Source: Hanleya hanleyi
Lineage: Eukaryota; Mollusca; Polyplacophora; Lepidopleurida; Hanleyidae
DNA: 64,000 nucleotides
Direction: 5' to 3'
Assembly: GCA_036873755.1 (NCBI GenBank)
Contig: JAVTVY010017254.1
Coordinates: 1-64,000, forward strand
Made by a program: the position numbers and the translations under genes. Below the pieces are notes generated by a model, which searched no databases, was not told the origin of the DNA, and saw only the letters and a list, made by a program, of their open reading frames with translations. Positions 13,025-24,275 of the stretch are shown here, piece by piece. Every line of letters starts with the position of its first letter. Position 1 is the stretch's first letter.

Positions 13025-13128
13025 AGCTATTCTATGGATAACAACTTCTGTGAAACTAACGTTTCGTTTCATCGAAACGTCATCAAAACGTCAGCTTCAC
13101 AGCAATAAAGAAGTTGTTATCGATAGAA
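13025..13128. repeat. Palindromic MITE-like repeat
   Basis: ggataacaacttctgtgaa on the left pairs with the complement of caataaagaagttgttatc on the right. A second inner palindrome (acgtttc...gaaacgt) sits near the centre. Part of the same repeat (caataaagaagttgttatcc) recurs at about 45850-45875, upstream of SH3YL1 exon 2. Confidence 0.65.
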
Positions 13129-13667
13129 CAGCCGACTTCTAAATGCCTATCAAAGAAAACATTATATCAAGGCAATTAGACTGTAATAAAGGAACACTGG
13201 CAAACAGACTCTTGGCAATCAAAATCAAGGCCATGTTGACAACCTCCTATCTTGAGGAAAAGCATCAGGTCAACACCCCCAAATTTTCATTAGATGTTCC
13301 GATGTAGTATTGGTCCAGGAAAGAAAGGTATATTAAAGAAAATGACATTTTAACTTTTTATCTAATCCCACATATCAGAGTAGGTTAAATCATTAAAGTA
13401 CACGTGAAACGTGCATATATACAAATGTTAACAAATTACACTTGAACAATTAGGCATGTGGTTGAAACCAATTGAGTATAGAAGTGTTTAAAATAAATCC
13501 CCATTCCAGTCTGCAGGTTTTCTCCCAACATCAAATGACTACATATAATACATCTAGCATGCTTAGACGGTATGAGCTCCTGAAAATAATCGACCTTGCA
13601 TACATGCATACATTCTAAAGTGCGCATGCGCATGCTCAGATTTGCCCTATTTATCCCAACCCAAACA
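13129..13667. other. No gene recognised
   Basis: AT-rich spacer. The minus frame at 13436-13633 has no recognisable motif. Confidence 0.5.
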
Positions 13668-14212
13668 CGGCGATTTTTGCACGAAGGTCAAAGTTTTACG
13701 TTTATATGATAATAGCCATCGGGAAACTAGCCCAGATGGATAATGGTGTGAGTGAACCAGCGATTGGATCGTTAAGAGCAGCGATCGATTGGCTAATGTC
13801 TGGCATCAGCCGTTGCTGTGCCATTCACTCTCCGTGGTTCGATATTTTTGGGCAAAATGCCGAGTCGTGGGGATTCTTATTCAAAATTGACAAACATGTC
13901 TTTCCCTCCGGAAAGGCACTCCAAAACTTTACCAAAGTTACAAAACCACTTAGAACTTTGCAAAATCTAAGCATTGTTCCATATATCCATATTTGCTTAT
14001 CTCAGCATTAAACGAGCTTGTCGGTCGAATCCACCCATGAAAAGATGAACAAAAACAGCAACCATGCATGCGGATTGCACTTGTACCTATCGTACGTCAC
14101 ATCCGCTGCTGTCAGAAAGTCAGGTGACTAGGTCACGTGAATCCTGCCCATCGGGATAGTTTCGCGATGGTTATATAAACGTAAAAAATCGACCTTCGTG
14201 CAAACATCGCTT
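13668..14212. mobile_element. TIR element, about 545 bp, non-autonomous
   Basis: The left end (gcgatttttgcacgaaggtc, then ttttacgtttatat) matches the complement of the right end (gcgatgtttgcacgaaggtc, then tttttacgtttatat). The inverted similarity extends inward about 60 bp, past catcgggaaact. No clear target duplication is visible. The 101-codon frame inside (13706-14011) shows no transposase motif. Confidence 0.65.
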
Positions 14213-16193
14213 TCTTCATCTGACGGGTTTTACATATAAATATGTATACATGTACATGTAGGTGATATGAGGAGAAAAGTATGCTGTTATATCAAGTCTA
14301 CATAGATATGTAGAAAACTACGTCACATAAGCATGTGTTTAATTATAAGTGACAGTACAATGGTAAGGGATGTTGGAAGAGATATCGATCTGTACATGTA
14401 TGCCACATACAATGTGGGTGCTGAGATAATCACTACTTTGGAACATGAACACTTCATTTCTTCTCCGTTTCTTTTAGGAATGTATATTCACAGAATCTGT
14501 CACCGGTCTGGTAATAAATAAGATTTGTAATTCAGGTTTACAAGTAATCACATGTATATATATCGATCGATTGCTCAGAATACCACAGTAGACCTCTTGT
14601 AGACCAGGAACAATGTACAGGTGCATGTATTTCTTTAGAATGTTGATCATCTCATGGTGCAAGCCTTCTATACTACATTAGATAACAAGGGGTCCATGCT
14701 AGGACATGAACGAGCTGGTATAAACCTTGAAAATCCTTGCATACATGTACACAGAAATCATGTGTGAATGATATATGAACATAATTTTATATGAAACATG
14801 TCAAGATCCATTAATTCCAACCAAAAATACACTTTTGTTGATAAATAAAGCTGCATTCAAACATGTATGTGCCAGCAATACGAAAATAAACAGTCACATG
14901 TGTGTGAGTCTCCCAGCAGGAATGTTGGTTTTCATAAGAAATCTCATCGAAATTTGTCTGATCTCAAAATGACGATGGCGCTAAAAGACCAATTGTATAA
15001 TCCCTGTGTTAATCCAAAAAATAATCTGAGTGAAGTTTTCTTTCCAGTGTATGAATTCTGTCCGATAAACTTCCATCTGAAGCCAATTTCTGGCCACCAA
15101 TCAGATGTTAATGAAAGAGATGTTATTGGCCAGTCAAGACAATTGCAGAAATTGAAACTTCAACTTCAGGCACTTTAGACAGGCTCATTGGCTCGTGTTC
15201 ACATCTGTATCCATGCAAATATTTTATGGCATTCTAATCCAATCACATCCTTTGTTACATTAAATCGCATATCATATAGGTCGAAAGTACAGGAAATGAC
15301 CTTCAAAATGAGACACTGAACTCCACAATCCATGTGGAAAATGGGATTTCAGTGGAGTTGAAAATGACCAACCGGTGGTAAATTCTGGCCCAAATACGAA
15401 TTCTTAAGTCTCTGATAAAATGAACATTTATTGTATAATTTGCAATTAAATTTGAATGCATATTGTCGAATATATATTGGTTATAATATATGATTTGGGG
15501 GGCGGTGGGGGGTCACTCTACTATATGTAGCAGCCACTTTTAAAATGACCATTTTACAGAATTGAACATTTATACACAGTCTTCTTAAGTGCGCTAAGTT
15601 TGGTCGGTTATGACCATTATGAACTATAGAGTGTTGATCTATTTGGCTGGTATGAATTTAGGAAAAGGTTACGGTAGCTCCGCACTATACGAAATGACTA
15701 TTCGCGCAAGATGCCAAGCAGTCAAGAGGCATGTCGGCATCATGTCATTCGCTTTCTGAATGAGATGGCTGTGTAAGGTCATAATACGACTTCACAACCA
15801 CACTGACACCTTGTGTGACAACATTCTGGCTTTTTGAAAACAGGTGAAATATGAATTTTGATTTAAATCAAGAAGTATTACCGGACTCCCAATTCTTATT
15901 CAAAATTGTAAATCTTATGTGAATGTAGACTGAGTATGGTGAAAATGACATGGATTTAACGCATTCAAATATCAATTACATGTATAATGTAACCATTCAT
16001 GGTAAATAATGGTACTGAAGCAGTAGTGACAATTAGCAAAACAGCCCAATCATTGATCTAATCAAATCTAAAACTATTCAAATGTATTGTGAGACCTCCA
16101 AAATTATATTCAATATTTGGAATCTATATTAAATAGAGGAAGTAGATTTTATCTGTGAATGCTCATGTCCAATAAATTCAGTTAGTCTCAAAA
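14213..16193. other. No gene recognised
   Basis: AT-rich DNA with tacatgta clusters and a G-rich run near 15496-15513. Frames at 14775-15178 have no recognised domain. No TIR pair was seen. Confidence 0.5.
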
Positions 16194-16988
16194 CACCCTA
16201 CTGAATCGACAAGTATGATTATAGGTAAACACCGCCGGTCACGTGTCAAATCACAGTCAATGGTAGGTTTTTCGGTGCTTCCGTTATCAAGCGTGGGCGT
16301 GTGTCTGACCAGACGACAGTGACCACAGCCGAAAATGAACGATTTTCAGCATATCGATGACAGGTATGGTTACTGGTGTCCAGTCATTTTTTGATGGAGA
16401 GATATCGTACTATATTGTCACCAAATGTAGGGTTATTACTATTTCAAGCCAACAAAAATTTTAAACATTTTTGCGGCGAGAGGTGTTTTTAGGTGTTGGT
16501 GGACAGTCCATGGTAGGTATTAGCATCGAATTACAGTGTAAGGAAATGAGCACAAAATGAACATGTGGGAACTTACTACCTGCTTCATGTATCACTGACT
16601 CATTCATCTCTCGATTCCTTTCACTTGTGTGTGTTTAAGAGGAATATGAACCATTAATAGTTTATTCTCTGTCTGTCTGATATTACGACAGTCCATGGTA
16701 TCATCATCGGATCGATCGACAGTCCATGGTGGGTCAAAATACAGTCAGTCCGAACTGACGTGAACCGTGTAACCTTGGCCAATGATTCGTCAAATGGACT
16801 GTTGCCAAGACAAATGGTAGCTACCATGGACTGTCGACATATCTGATATACAATCATATGTTGCCTCATTATAACATTGCAGCTGTTATCCGGCTTCAAT
16901 GTGAAGTGATCCAATCTACAGTTCATGGTCGCATGACAAATGGACTGGTGCATTCACCTATAATCATACTTGTCGATTCAGTAGGGTG
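16194..16988. mobile_element. Non-autonomous DNA transposon, 795 bp, 5-bp target duplication
   Basis: Near-perfect inverted termini of about 32 bp start caccctactgaatcgacaag. Both ends are flanked by caaaa (16189-16193 and 16989-16993). The interior lacks a transposase but repeats acagtccatggta and variants about seven times, in both orientations. No superfamily could be assigned from these ends. Confidence 0.85.
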
Positions 16989-17361
16989 CAAAAGGTGATA
17001 TTTTCCTCACTATGAAATTGACAATCTGTTTGAATTGAATATGAAGAAAATGACTTGGATTCAGTCATAACTCTTGAGTTTTGACGAGTTGTGGGGATCT
17101 TCATGTATACAGGTTTGACGAGTGGTCACGTAACCCATGAAGACAGTTTTTTATAAGTTTGTTTTTTTCATTATTGACAATATTTATTTTCCCAATCTGC
17201 TATGCTCTCCAAATATATTTTAGCCATATAAAATTCTACAACAATGGATAGACTCTATGGCGTAGCTGCTGCAGTGTGCAACATTATTGCATGGGGCAAA
17301 TGCTCTACCCAGCATCTGCGGCCATTCGCCTCTTTCTCAAGTGTCGATCACATGACCTGCT
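16989..17361. other. No gene recognised
   Basis: AT-rich spacer. A short ATG frame begins near 17244 but runs into a neighbouring TIR element and matches no known protein. Confidence 0.45.
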
Positions 17362-17618
17362 GGGTGAGTTCCGGTCGTTTGGCGTCGTAAGATTTGCATG
17401 GAGCACGCTAGTTTTTCGTTGACAGCGTCTGTTCCATAGGAGTGAAAATTATACAAGTTGTCTTGCTTGAAAGCTAATGCATTTCTGAAATATTATCAAC
17501 CAGAATCAAACTGCAAAACTTCGTTTTAAAAAAAATTCCCATTGACTTCAATGTTATTTTCGCGACCGTCAAATCTCCCGCAGGTTACGTCCCATATGCC
17601 GTCGGCCGGAACTCACCC
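17362..17618. mobile_element. Small TIR element (MITE-like), 257 bp
   Basis: gggtgagttccggtcg at the left end is inverted at the right end (cggccggaactcaccc, 17603-17618). No coding capacity. No target duplication was seen in the immediate flanks. Confidence 0.55.
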
Positions 17619-18065
17619 AAAATGTACCACGTGACTGCACTTGTGCAACTCCCGAATGAGGGAAAGAGATATCTTGAACACGATCATGATAATGATATTT
17701 GTTTCCCAATAAAATACTTTGATACAATTAACAGGCCTTCCCACATGAGACATGTTTCACTGACCATGATCAGCAGTTCAAATGAAATTGGCAATATCCC
17801 AAAGTCTAATAAAAACTCTAGGACTAACAGACTTATAGAAGCGTGCCAATGGTATACACTGTAATTGATGATTCAACACCTCTTCAATTTGACAAAATTT
17901 AATATTTCATTTCACAAATACTAGATGCACATCTTCGAAGCATGTTTAATAATCATGCAAAATTTCAGGAATGTCTAGTTAAAACCCTAGCACTATAGTC
18001 AATAATACAACTTACATGTAGGAATGTCAGATGTGACAGACAAATAGATGGAGGGAGTCGGGCAT
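17619..18065. other. No gene recognised
   Basis: The 80-codon frame at 17622-17864 has no recognisable domain. The rest is AT-rich spacer. Confidence 0.45.
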
Positions 18066-18325
18066 GTCAGGGAGAGTGAGTGAGTGAGTGAGTGAATGAA
18101 TGAATCTGATTAACGTTGCTTTCAACACTATTTCAGTCATATCACAATATTTGTTTCCTATTACTTTTCACCCCCAGAAACCACACGGATAGGGTCCTAT
18201 TCCTTTTAACACCCGGGGGTCTGAGGTCTATTCTTACCATGACCTGGAGTATGCACGACACCCCAGTTCAATCTCCGGAAGCTCCACGGGGCAGGAGCCA
18301 GGGAGAGACAGACAGATAAGTAAAC
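18066..18325 (-). mobile_element. SINE-type element, minus orientation
   Basis: Complementary reading gives ccccgtggagcttccggaga, then two aaaaggaataggaccc-type repeats, then tgatatgactgaaatagtg with gttgaaagcaacgttaa and a cactcactcactc tail. The same body and tail occur at 20850-21010 (-), 39149-39311 (-) and 44340-45025 (+, in pieces). No protein is encoded. Confidence 0.7.
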
Positions 18326-18334
18326 ACTAATCCG

Positions 18335-18625
18335 AAATATGCACTATAAGTATCTGCGCGGGTCACTGCTTGGTGCCGCTACAGCGAACAAAGAAGAGCC
18401 TGTCTGTGCACTGATCCTTGACTTCAACTGTGGTTTGTATCAATTGAATTTGCCCTATCTATTAACCCAGGATGATATTTTCAACTGGCGATAGCTGGCA
18501 TAATTTTAAGTGTGCACTATATTTTCACCACAATATGCTTAGAATAAAGTATAATTTGGAAAATATTACATGAAAACATGAGCAGTGTGACTAACGTCAC
18601 AGGACCTACGAAGTAGGGTAAGCAT
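18335..18625. repeat. Inverted repeat body, copy 1 (partner at 20395-20775)
   Basis: tgcgcgggtcactgcttgg, gccgctacag, attaacccaggatgatattt and cctacgaagtagg appear here in the same order as in the reverse complement of 20395-20775, with indels. The pair flanks the LINE fragment and other repeats. It may be the two arms of one large element, or two independent insertions. Confidence 0.65.
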
Positions 18626-18629
18626 TAGG

Positions 18630-19635
18630 ACTCCGACGCGAACTGAACTCTTGGTTCGTTGGTGTACAGAAGACAGATTAATTATTCATCCTGTTAAGAC
18701 TCTTTCAATGCTGATTACATGCCCTCAAAAGCTTGCCCATATGGAAAAAAAGAAACTTGAAATACTACTTAATGGCCACCCTATTAAAAATGTAAATACT
18801 GTTAAACTACTAGGAGTGAATGTGGATAGTGCTCTTACATGGGGACCACATTGTGAAACATTGTCAAAAAAGCTTTCATCCCTTATTGGACTTTTATTTA
18901 GAAATAGACATCTTTTATCTGTGAAAGCCAAATCCCTATTTTACACAGCATATATTCAGCCTCACATTGACTACTGTTCTACAATCTGGGGGAATGCCCC
19001 TGAATGTTACCTGGAAAGAATTCATAGACTCCAAAAACGTGCAGCCCGAATCATACTCAATGTTAACCCTCTTACACCATCAGCATCTCTTTTCACACAA
19101 CTAAATTGGATGACAATATATGAAAGAATATTTCTACAAAAAGTACTTCTAATTTACAAGAGGTTCAATTCTGATCAAAACTCTATTTCAAAATTCTTCC
19201 AGAAATCATCTGATGTTACAAACCGAACCTTACGATCAACCTACAGGTACGGACAATCTATACATACCACAATGCAGAACTGAATACTTCAAGAGAAGCT
19301 TAAGCTATTCAGGAGCAGTACTCTGGAATAATCTTCCACACGATATACGCAAAGCGGAGTCTGTAAATTCTTTCAAGAAACATGTACATAATTTTGTAAA
19401 TAGAAGAGCCTAACGTGCTACTGTGCCACAAATTGCCTGTTTTACTGTTTTGTATCTGTAGTTCTTTCGTTACAAATATATAGAAATATGTGTGTGCGTG
19501 TGTGAGTGCATGGGAGTTATATTTCTGATAATATATAACTTTTGTGTTTATCCAGAGGGGCTCAAGGGAGAACAGTCTTCTGACTGATTGTTGTAACCCT
19601 CGAAAAATAAAGAATTTATTATTATTATTATTATT
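18630..19635 (+). mobile_element. 5'-truncated non-LTR retrotransposon (LINE) 3' end
   Basis: The fragment holds the C-terminal part of a LINE reverse transcriptase, a short 3' UTR, and a terminal run of att/tat triplets at about 19617-19635, typical of CR1/L2/Jockey-type tails. The 5' part, including the endonuclease and RT palm, is missing. Confidence 0.85.
18636..19413 (+). pseudogene. LINE reverse transcriptase C-terminal fragment, frameshifted
   Basis: The first frame reads VRWCTEDRLIIHPVKT, then KLLGVNVDSALTWGPHCETL, YIQPHIDYCSTIWGNA and LQKRAARIILNV. These are standard C-terminal RT motifs of CR1/Jockey-like LINEs. Around 19240-19260 the frame shifts and continues as NLYIPQCRTEYFKRSLSYSG, then LWNNLPHDIRKAESVNSFKK, and stops at 19411-19413. 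One frameshift and the lack of the 5' half make it inactive. Confidence 0.85.
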
Positions 19636-19639
19636 GGAA

Positions 19640-20394
19640 ATCCCCACCCCCAGTTGAAATCCTGCCTATATTAAGATGGGCACTGCCCAAGTCAGAATCA
19701 CCAGTGATTTTCATCAAAAATCACCAGAAATTTTCATCAAAAGTAGGTCAGCTCAGAACTTGGTGGTAACAGTCTCCTAATGCGCCTTCATTCCAAAAAT
19801 AAATAACGATCGCCGATTTAATTTTACAATTTTTTAACTAAAGGGAACAGTTTGAATAATAAAAAGTTCAGTAGATTTCAGGCTTTACGTGTGAAAATAC
19901 ATTTACATCTGTTTAATGGTTTTCAGTGCCCTTGTCCAGGACCAAAACAACTTTTTGTCTCCCCTGCTCTGACCTCTAAGAACAATTGAATTATTACAAC
20001 ATGTCAGTATTAACTGCATTCTCGAATCCCAAGCCTATCAGACTGTTAGTTCTGATCTGTTTATAGACCTATTGAGGGAGACCCAGCTACATTGCTGTGA
20101 CCTCTAGCTCTCAAAACAATTACGGATGGCATATCCCACCAGGTTTTGTACTGTGTTATATATACAGTGAAACATACAGCCAAGGGTTCTCAATGGGCAT
20201 GACAGTGCACTCGCTGAGCCATCAATAAATAATAAAAAAAATAATTATAAATCAAATTTTCATCAGAATTCGGTCAGCTCAGAACTTGCTGGTGACAATG
20301 CCCTAATGCACGTTCATGCCAAAAATCAAGGTTCTAATTTCAACGGTTCTCCTTATTTTGCCGACGAAAGGATTCGGATGGACTAACTGACTCA
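19640..20394. repeat. Direct repeat pair and repeat debris
   Basis: A block of about 90 bp (ttttcatca...ggtcagctcagaactt...) at 19722-19812 recurs directly at about 20249-20340 with substitutions. The rest of this interval has no coding signal. Confidence 0.55.
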
Positions 20395-20775
20395 CTCACT
20401 CATTACCGGACAATTTGCGATCTGTAGCCTACTTCGTAGGAATATGCCAGCTATTTAAAATATCATCCTGGGTTAATAGAAGGGCAAAGTGAATTACAAG
20501 CGAGTAATAAAACACTGAGGACAGCCCACAAGACACAGACAGGATGCTTACATTGGTAAAGACAAGTGCAATTACAGAGCTAGACCCCACATTATCAAGT
20601 TCCTGCTACTTTTCAGCAAACTGCACCGAAGCAACAGAAACCCGTGCCAACCACCACCCGTTGAATTTATACATGTACGTAAGAACCACAGCTAAGTCAC
20701 ATGTCAGTGAACAGACTTTTTTGTTCTCTGTAGCGGCACTTATTATGACCCGCGCAAACACTTACATGTATAAAT
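20395..20775. repeat. Inverted repeat body, copy 2 (partner at 18335-18625)
   Basis: On the minus strand this carries tgcgcgggtcataataagt, gccgctacag, attaacccaggatgatattt and cctacgaagtagg, the same landmarks as copy 1. It is longer, with about 100 extra bases in the middle. Confidence 0.65.
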
Positions 20776-20849
20776 GCAAATTTTGGATTCCTCCCAACCT
20801 ACTTTTTAGGAGGACATATAAACATTCCCCCATATTTAAGCACAGGGAG

Positions 20850-21010
20850 GAATGAGTGCAAAAGTGAGTGAGTGAATATGATTCAACATCGCTTTCAGTT
20901 ATTATTTCAGTCATATCACAGCATTTCGGTAATATTCCTTTTCCCACCCGGGAACCCCCTTGGTAAGGTCATATTCAGTTTTACACCCGGGGAAAATGAT
21001 CAAGAGAATG
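20850..21010 (-). mobile_element. SINE-type element, minus orientation
   Basis: gtgagtgagtgaatatgatt followed by catcgctttcag and atttcagtcatatcac is the complement of the common SINE tail. The ttcccacccgggaaccccc segment matches the body of the copies at 18.1 and 39.2 kb. Confidence 0.65.
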
Positions 21011-21691
21011 CCACCACTTACCATGCACTCCATATACTGGTACATGTATAGCAGGTTCAGTAAGGCATGTCCATTAATGCACTAGTTTCCATGCTCAACT
21101 CCTTCCAATAATTTGTTTACTACACTGACACTTACTATGTATCTTTTATATATCATAGATTAGTAACGGTCTGTCAGTGTGAACACCTAACAACCATCAA
21201 AGAGAGAATAAATCAATGGAAGTACAATAAACCTACTAATGGAATAATTAGGTCTTGGCATGCTTGGTGCACTTGACCTGTAAATACAAAGTCATTTTCA
21301 GAACACCTATACAACGAACTGTAAGAGGCTCCATCTCATCAGGAGGATCAATAAGACATACAAACAGCTTCTCCATCTGATTGTAAAGGTAAAGAATCGG
21401 CATTTTAAGTTCAATTAAGTTACATGTATTTTGACAATTTGGCGGCCATAAAGTTTACAGACTACATAATTTGACAGATTTCATCTCCATGGATGGTCTC
21501 TTAGACCTGTTATACTTTAGGAATAGAGAGTTGGATGGGATTATGAAAGGAAATTTGCATTTCTACCACAGCTTTCTGACATGGTATTGCAATTTTTTTG
21601 TTTATGTGGATAAAAAAATAATTTCATTTTCGTTTCTTATTTGATGCTGCTTTCTTCGTTCATAAGCTCAAAAAATGGTTTTATAATCTGA
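21011..21691. other. No gene recognised
   Basis: AT-rich spacer without recognisable coding or repeat boundaries. Confidence 0.5.
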
Positions 21692-21890
21692 CAGGGATGT
21701 AGCCAGGATTTACTGAGGGGCGGTTCGCCTTCACTCCAAAAGGGCACATCAGGGGGTTCGCTGTATGGGAAAAGGAGCAAACAGGGGGTTCGCTTCAGCT
21801 TACAAAGGGCATTTATATGAGAAAAACATATAATATTTCCGAGAGGGGGGTTCGCCCGAACCCAGAAAACCCCACTTGGCTACGGGCCTG
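21692..21890. mobile_element. hAT-like MITE, about 199 bp
   Basis: The left end cagggatgtagccaggattt is matched imperfectly by the complement of the right end (caggcccgtagccaagtggg). The interior has three gggggttcgc-type repeats. CAGG-starting ends suggest hAT. No exact 8-bp duplication was found. Confidence 0.5.
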
Positions 21891-23191
21891 ACTGATCATG
21901 CAAGGTTTAGGCTTTCCAAAAATGTATAAATTTGGTTGGATTTACTCAAGATTGAAATACGACTTTTGAAGATGTCAAGTTTGTTTCAAAGCAAAGTTAT
22001 TTTGTCGCCAAATGTCATCAGACCAGGGATTAATGACCCCCTAAAATTCGTCGCCATACGGCGCAATGGAATGGAATGAGTTAATATATTGGCAGTTATA
22101 GTGAATTCTATCATTTATCTCATTCTTCATGACCTAAATGAAAGAATGAAATAATTCGCTATAACTGCTCATATGACTATCTATACAAATCATGCAAATT
22201 GATGTACAGGCCAAACTAACAGTCCAATATTCTCTAATTTCTTTCACTGTTATGATCCTTAAGAAAATATATTCCCAGCAAATTTAATCTCATACATTTA
22301 GTTACATTTAGTCTGAACTCCATACAGAGAGGGTAAGTGGTGTTTATAAAATCATGGAATGTCCATGTTGTCCATAATAACAACAGCAAACGTTTTAAAA
22401 GTTCTGTTATCTTCCGATCAGCATATGTCCATAAATCTCCTTCTGGACTTTAAATGTCATTCTACATTTATTTCTAGTATGAGCGGTTATTCTTAACTAG
22501 GTAATATGTCATGAATATATCTCTGAAATGAGAAGTCTGGAAATCGGGTCATCAGTCCTGGATGATGTAACACAAGAGTCGTAAGGCAAAACTACTCCAT
22601 CCAGTTCACTACAAAAATTCCGGACAGGGTCAATACAAATACGCTTTTTATATATTTCGAGGTGTTGCTCATATCAGGACAGGGATGGAAATAAAGGCCA
22701 GTGATCAGCAATAACTGACACTAACCAATCAAAATAACATGGAGATTAACATGGAGAAAACTAATTTGCTGACAACAAATTATGGATCTGTCATTGTGTT
22801 CACAGTTTGAATACAAGAAAATGAGTAACATTTACTATGTTGAATTTAAATAAAAAATAACATAAATTTGCAGTAAGTTTCCCAACAGTTTTGGACTCCG
22901 ACTAAGACTAGAAAAAGTTTAACTTTAAATTTAATTAACCTGAGAAGATCAATCCATATTTATAAATAGCAAACAATCACAATCCCTGTCCAAACTTAAT
23001 TTTTTAACATAATTTTCAAAATTTGATCAAAAAATTATTTCTTGTTTTTTTTTTTCGGGGGCAGGGTTTCATCTACGGACAATTTGTGATCCAATTTCAA
23101 CTCTTTCACACAAAAAAATCAAAGCCCCCCCCCCCCCTCCCCGCTTATTACAAAAAATAAAAATTCACACAATTTTTTTTTTTTTTTTTTT
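21891..23191. other. Spacer with one small palindrome
   Basis: gcagttatagtgaattctat (22092 onward) pairs with the complement of attcgctataactgc (to about 22170), a fold-back of about 80 bp. C-rich and T-rich runs at 23124-23140 and 23172-23193 adjoin the next element. No gene was seen. Confidence 0.45.
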
Positions 23192-23195
23192 TTAA

Positions 23196-24271
23196 CCCTT
23201 TCACCGATTATTTCCCCTGACAAAAGTGACCTGCTGACGATCAATTCCCTGAGAACTGTTAAAATTTGTATATGTTGTCTTTGGAATGCTAGAAATTGCG
23301 TTTGCGTCCGAGATTTGCAGAAAAACATAAGAAACCTGTCTCCACAAGACACACTCCAGTGTTATTTGCTCTAGTTTTATAGCAAAATAAATAAAATAGC
23401 ATACAAAATTAGGTTTTACTGCGAGAGAATGCGCTTTCCCCGGCTTTCTCGACTCAAAAACATCAAAATCCAACGGAGAAATCGTCTTTTTTCGACCGCA
23501 TTTGACAGCGTTTTTCTCGAGTTTTACTCGGTCAATTTTCATGTTTGACCTCTCGTTGGAAAGAGCGACCTTTCACCTTTCTAGACAGGAAATAACCTTG
23601 AATGGATGGCAAAATAAAACGGAGGATACGATTGGATTATAAAATGATGTCATTCCATCCTTCCAGCCACTGTCTACGCTCGTCTCAAATCTGTTGGCTG
23701 CTAGAGGTCATGTGGGCAAAATTACGCATACCGATTGGCTCGTCGGCTCAATAACGCAGCTTGCTGCCGACATTTTGAAATGTGTTCGACAAACTTTGCG
23801 GATCAAGACTCGTAAAAATATGGAAATAAACTTTGCCGGTCGTCGTTGGCAGTTTCAGTCGTCTGGGGAATATTCACCACGCTTTACCAGTCATGTAACA
23901 TAAAAAATACAGGAGTTAGGATGAGGTTTTCGATGATTTTTTCCATTTTTGCGGCTCGCTGCCGAGATGCCCGTCACACGGTATGTGGGGAAAAATGCAT
24001 TTTTCATTCCGATTTTTTTCGTTCAACATCTAAATTTGTTTTATTTATTTTTCAAACAAGCAAACAATTTCGAGAATCAAATTGATCAGGGTTTCGGCTT
24101 TCCAGAAGTATACAGTGTTTGATAGGTTTCCGTTAAAACGAATGCAAAAAAATAAAACTGCTGTACCCATCGTGATGGCCAACAGGTTTAAAGCTAACCC
24201 GATCAACCGGGGATGGTCGTACGGGTGGCACTCTCGTTATCCCCGTACACCGGGTTTAATCGGTGAAAGGG
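23196..24271. mobile_element. TTAA-flanked (piggyBac-like) non-autonomous element, 1076 bp
   Basis: Perfect 15-bp inverted ends (ccctttcaccgatta) are bounded on both sides by ttaa (23192-23195 and 24272-24275). TTAA duplications and CCCT-starting TIRs are the hallmark of piggyBac-type insertions. Frames inside (23542-23201 minus, 113 codons; 23694-24288 plus pieces) show no DDD transposase motif, so it appears non-autonomous. Confidence 0.8.
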
Positions 24272-24275
24272 TTAA

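Noticed and set aside
13706..14011. 101-codon plus-strand frame
   Set aside because: Contained in a TIR element; no transposase motif.
17244..17390. Exon-like ATG frame ending at a ggtgagt donor
   Set aside because: The apparent donor is the TIR of a small MITE (gggtgagttccgg), inverted at 17603-17618.
23201..23542. 113-codon minus-strand frame
   Set aside because: Lies inside a TTAA element, has no transposase signature and no recognised homologue.
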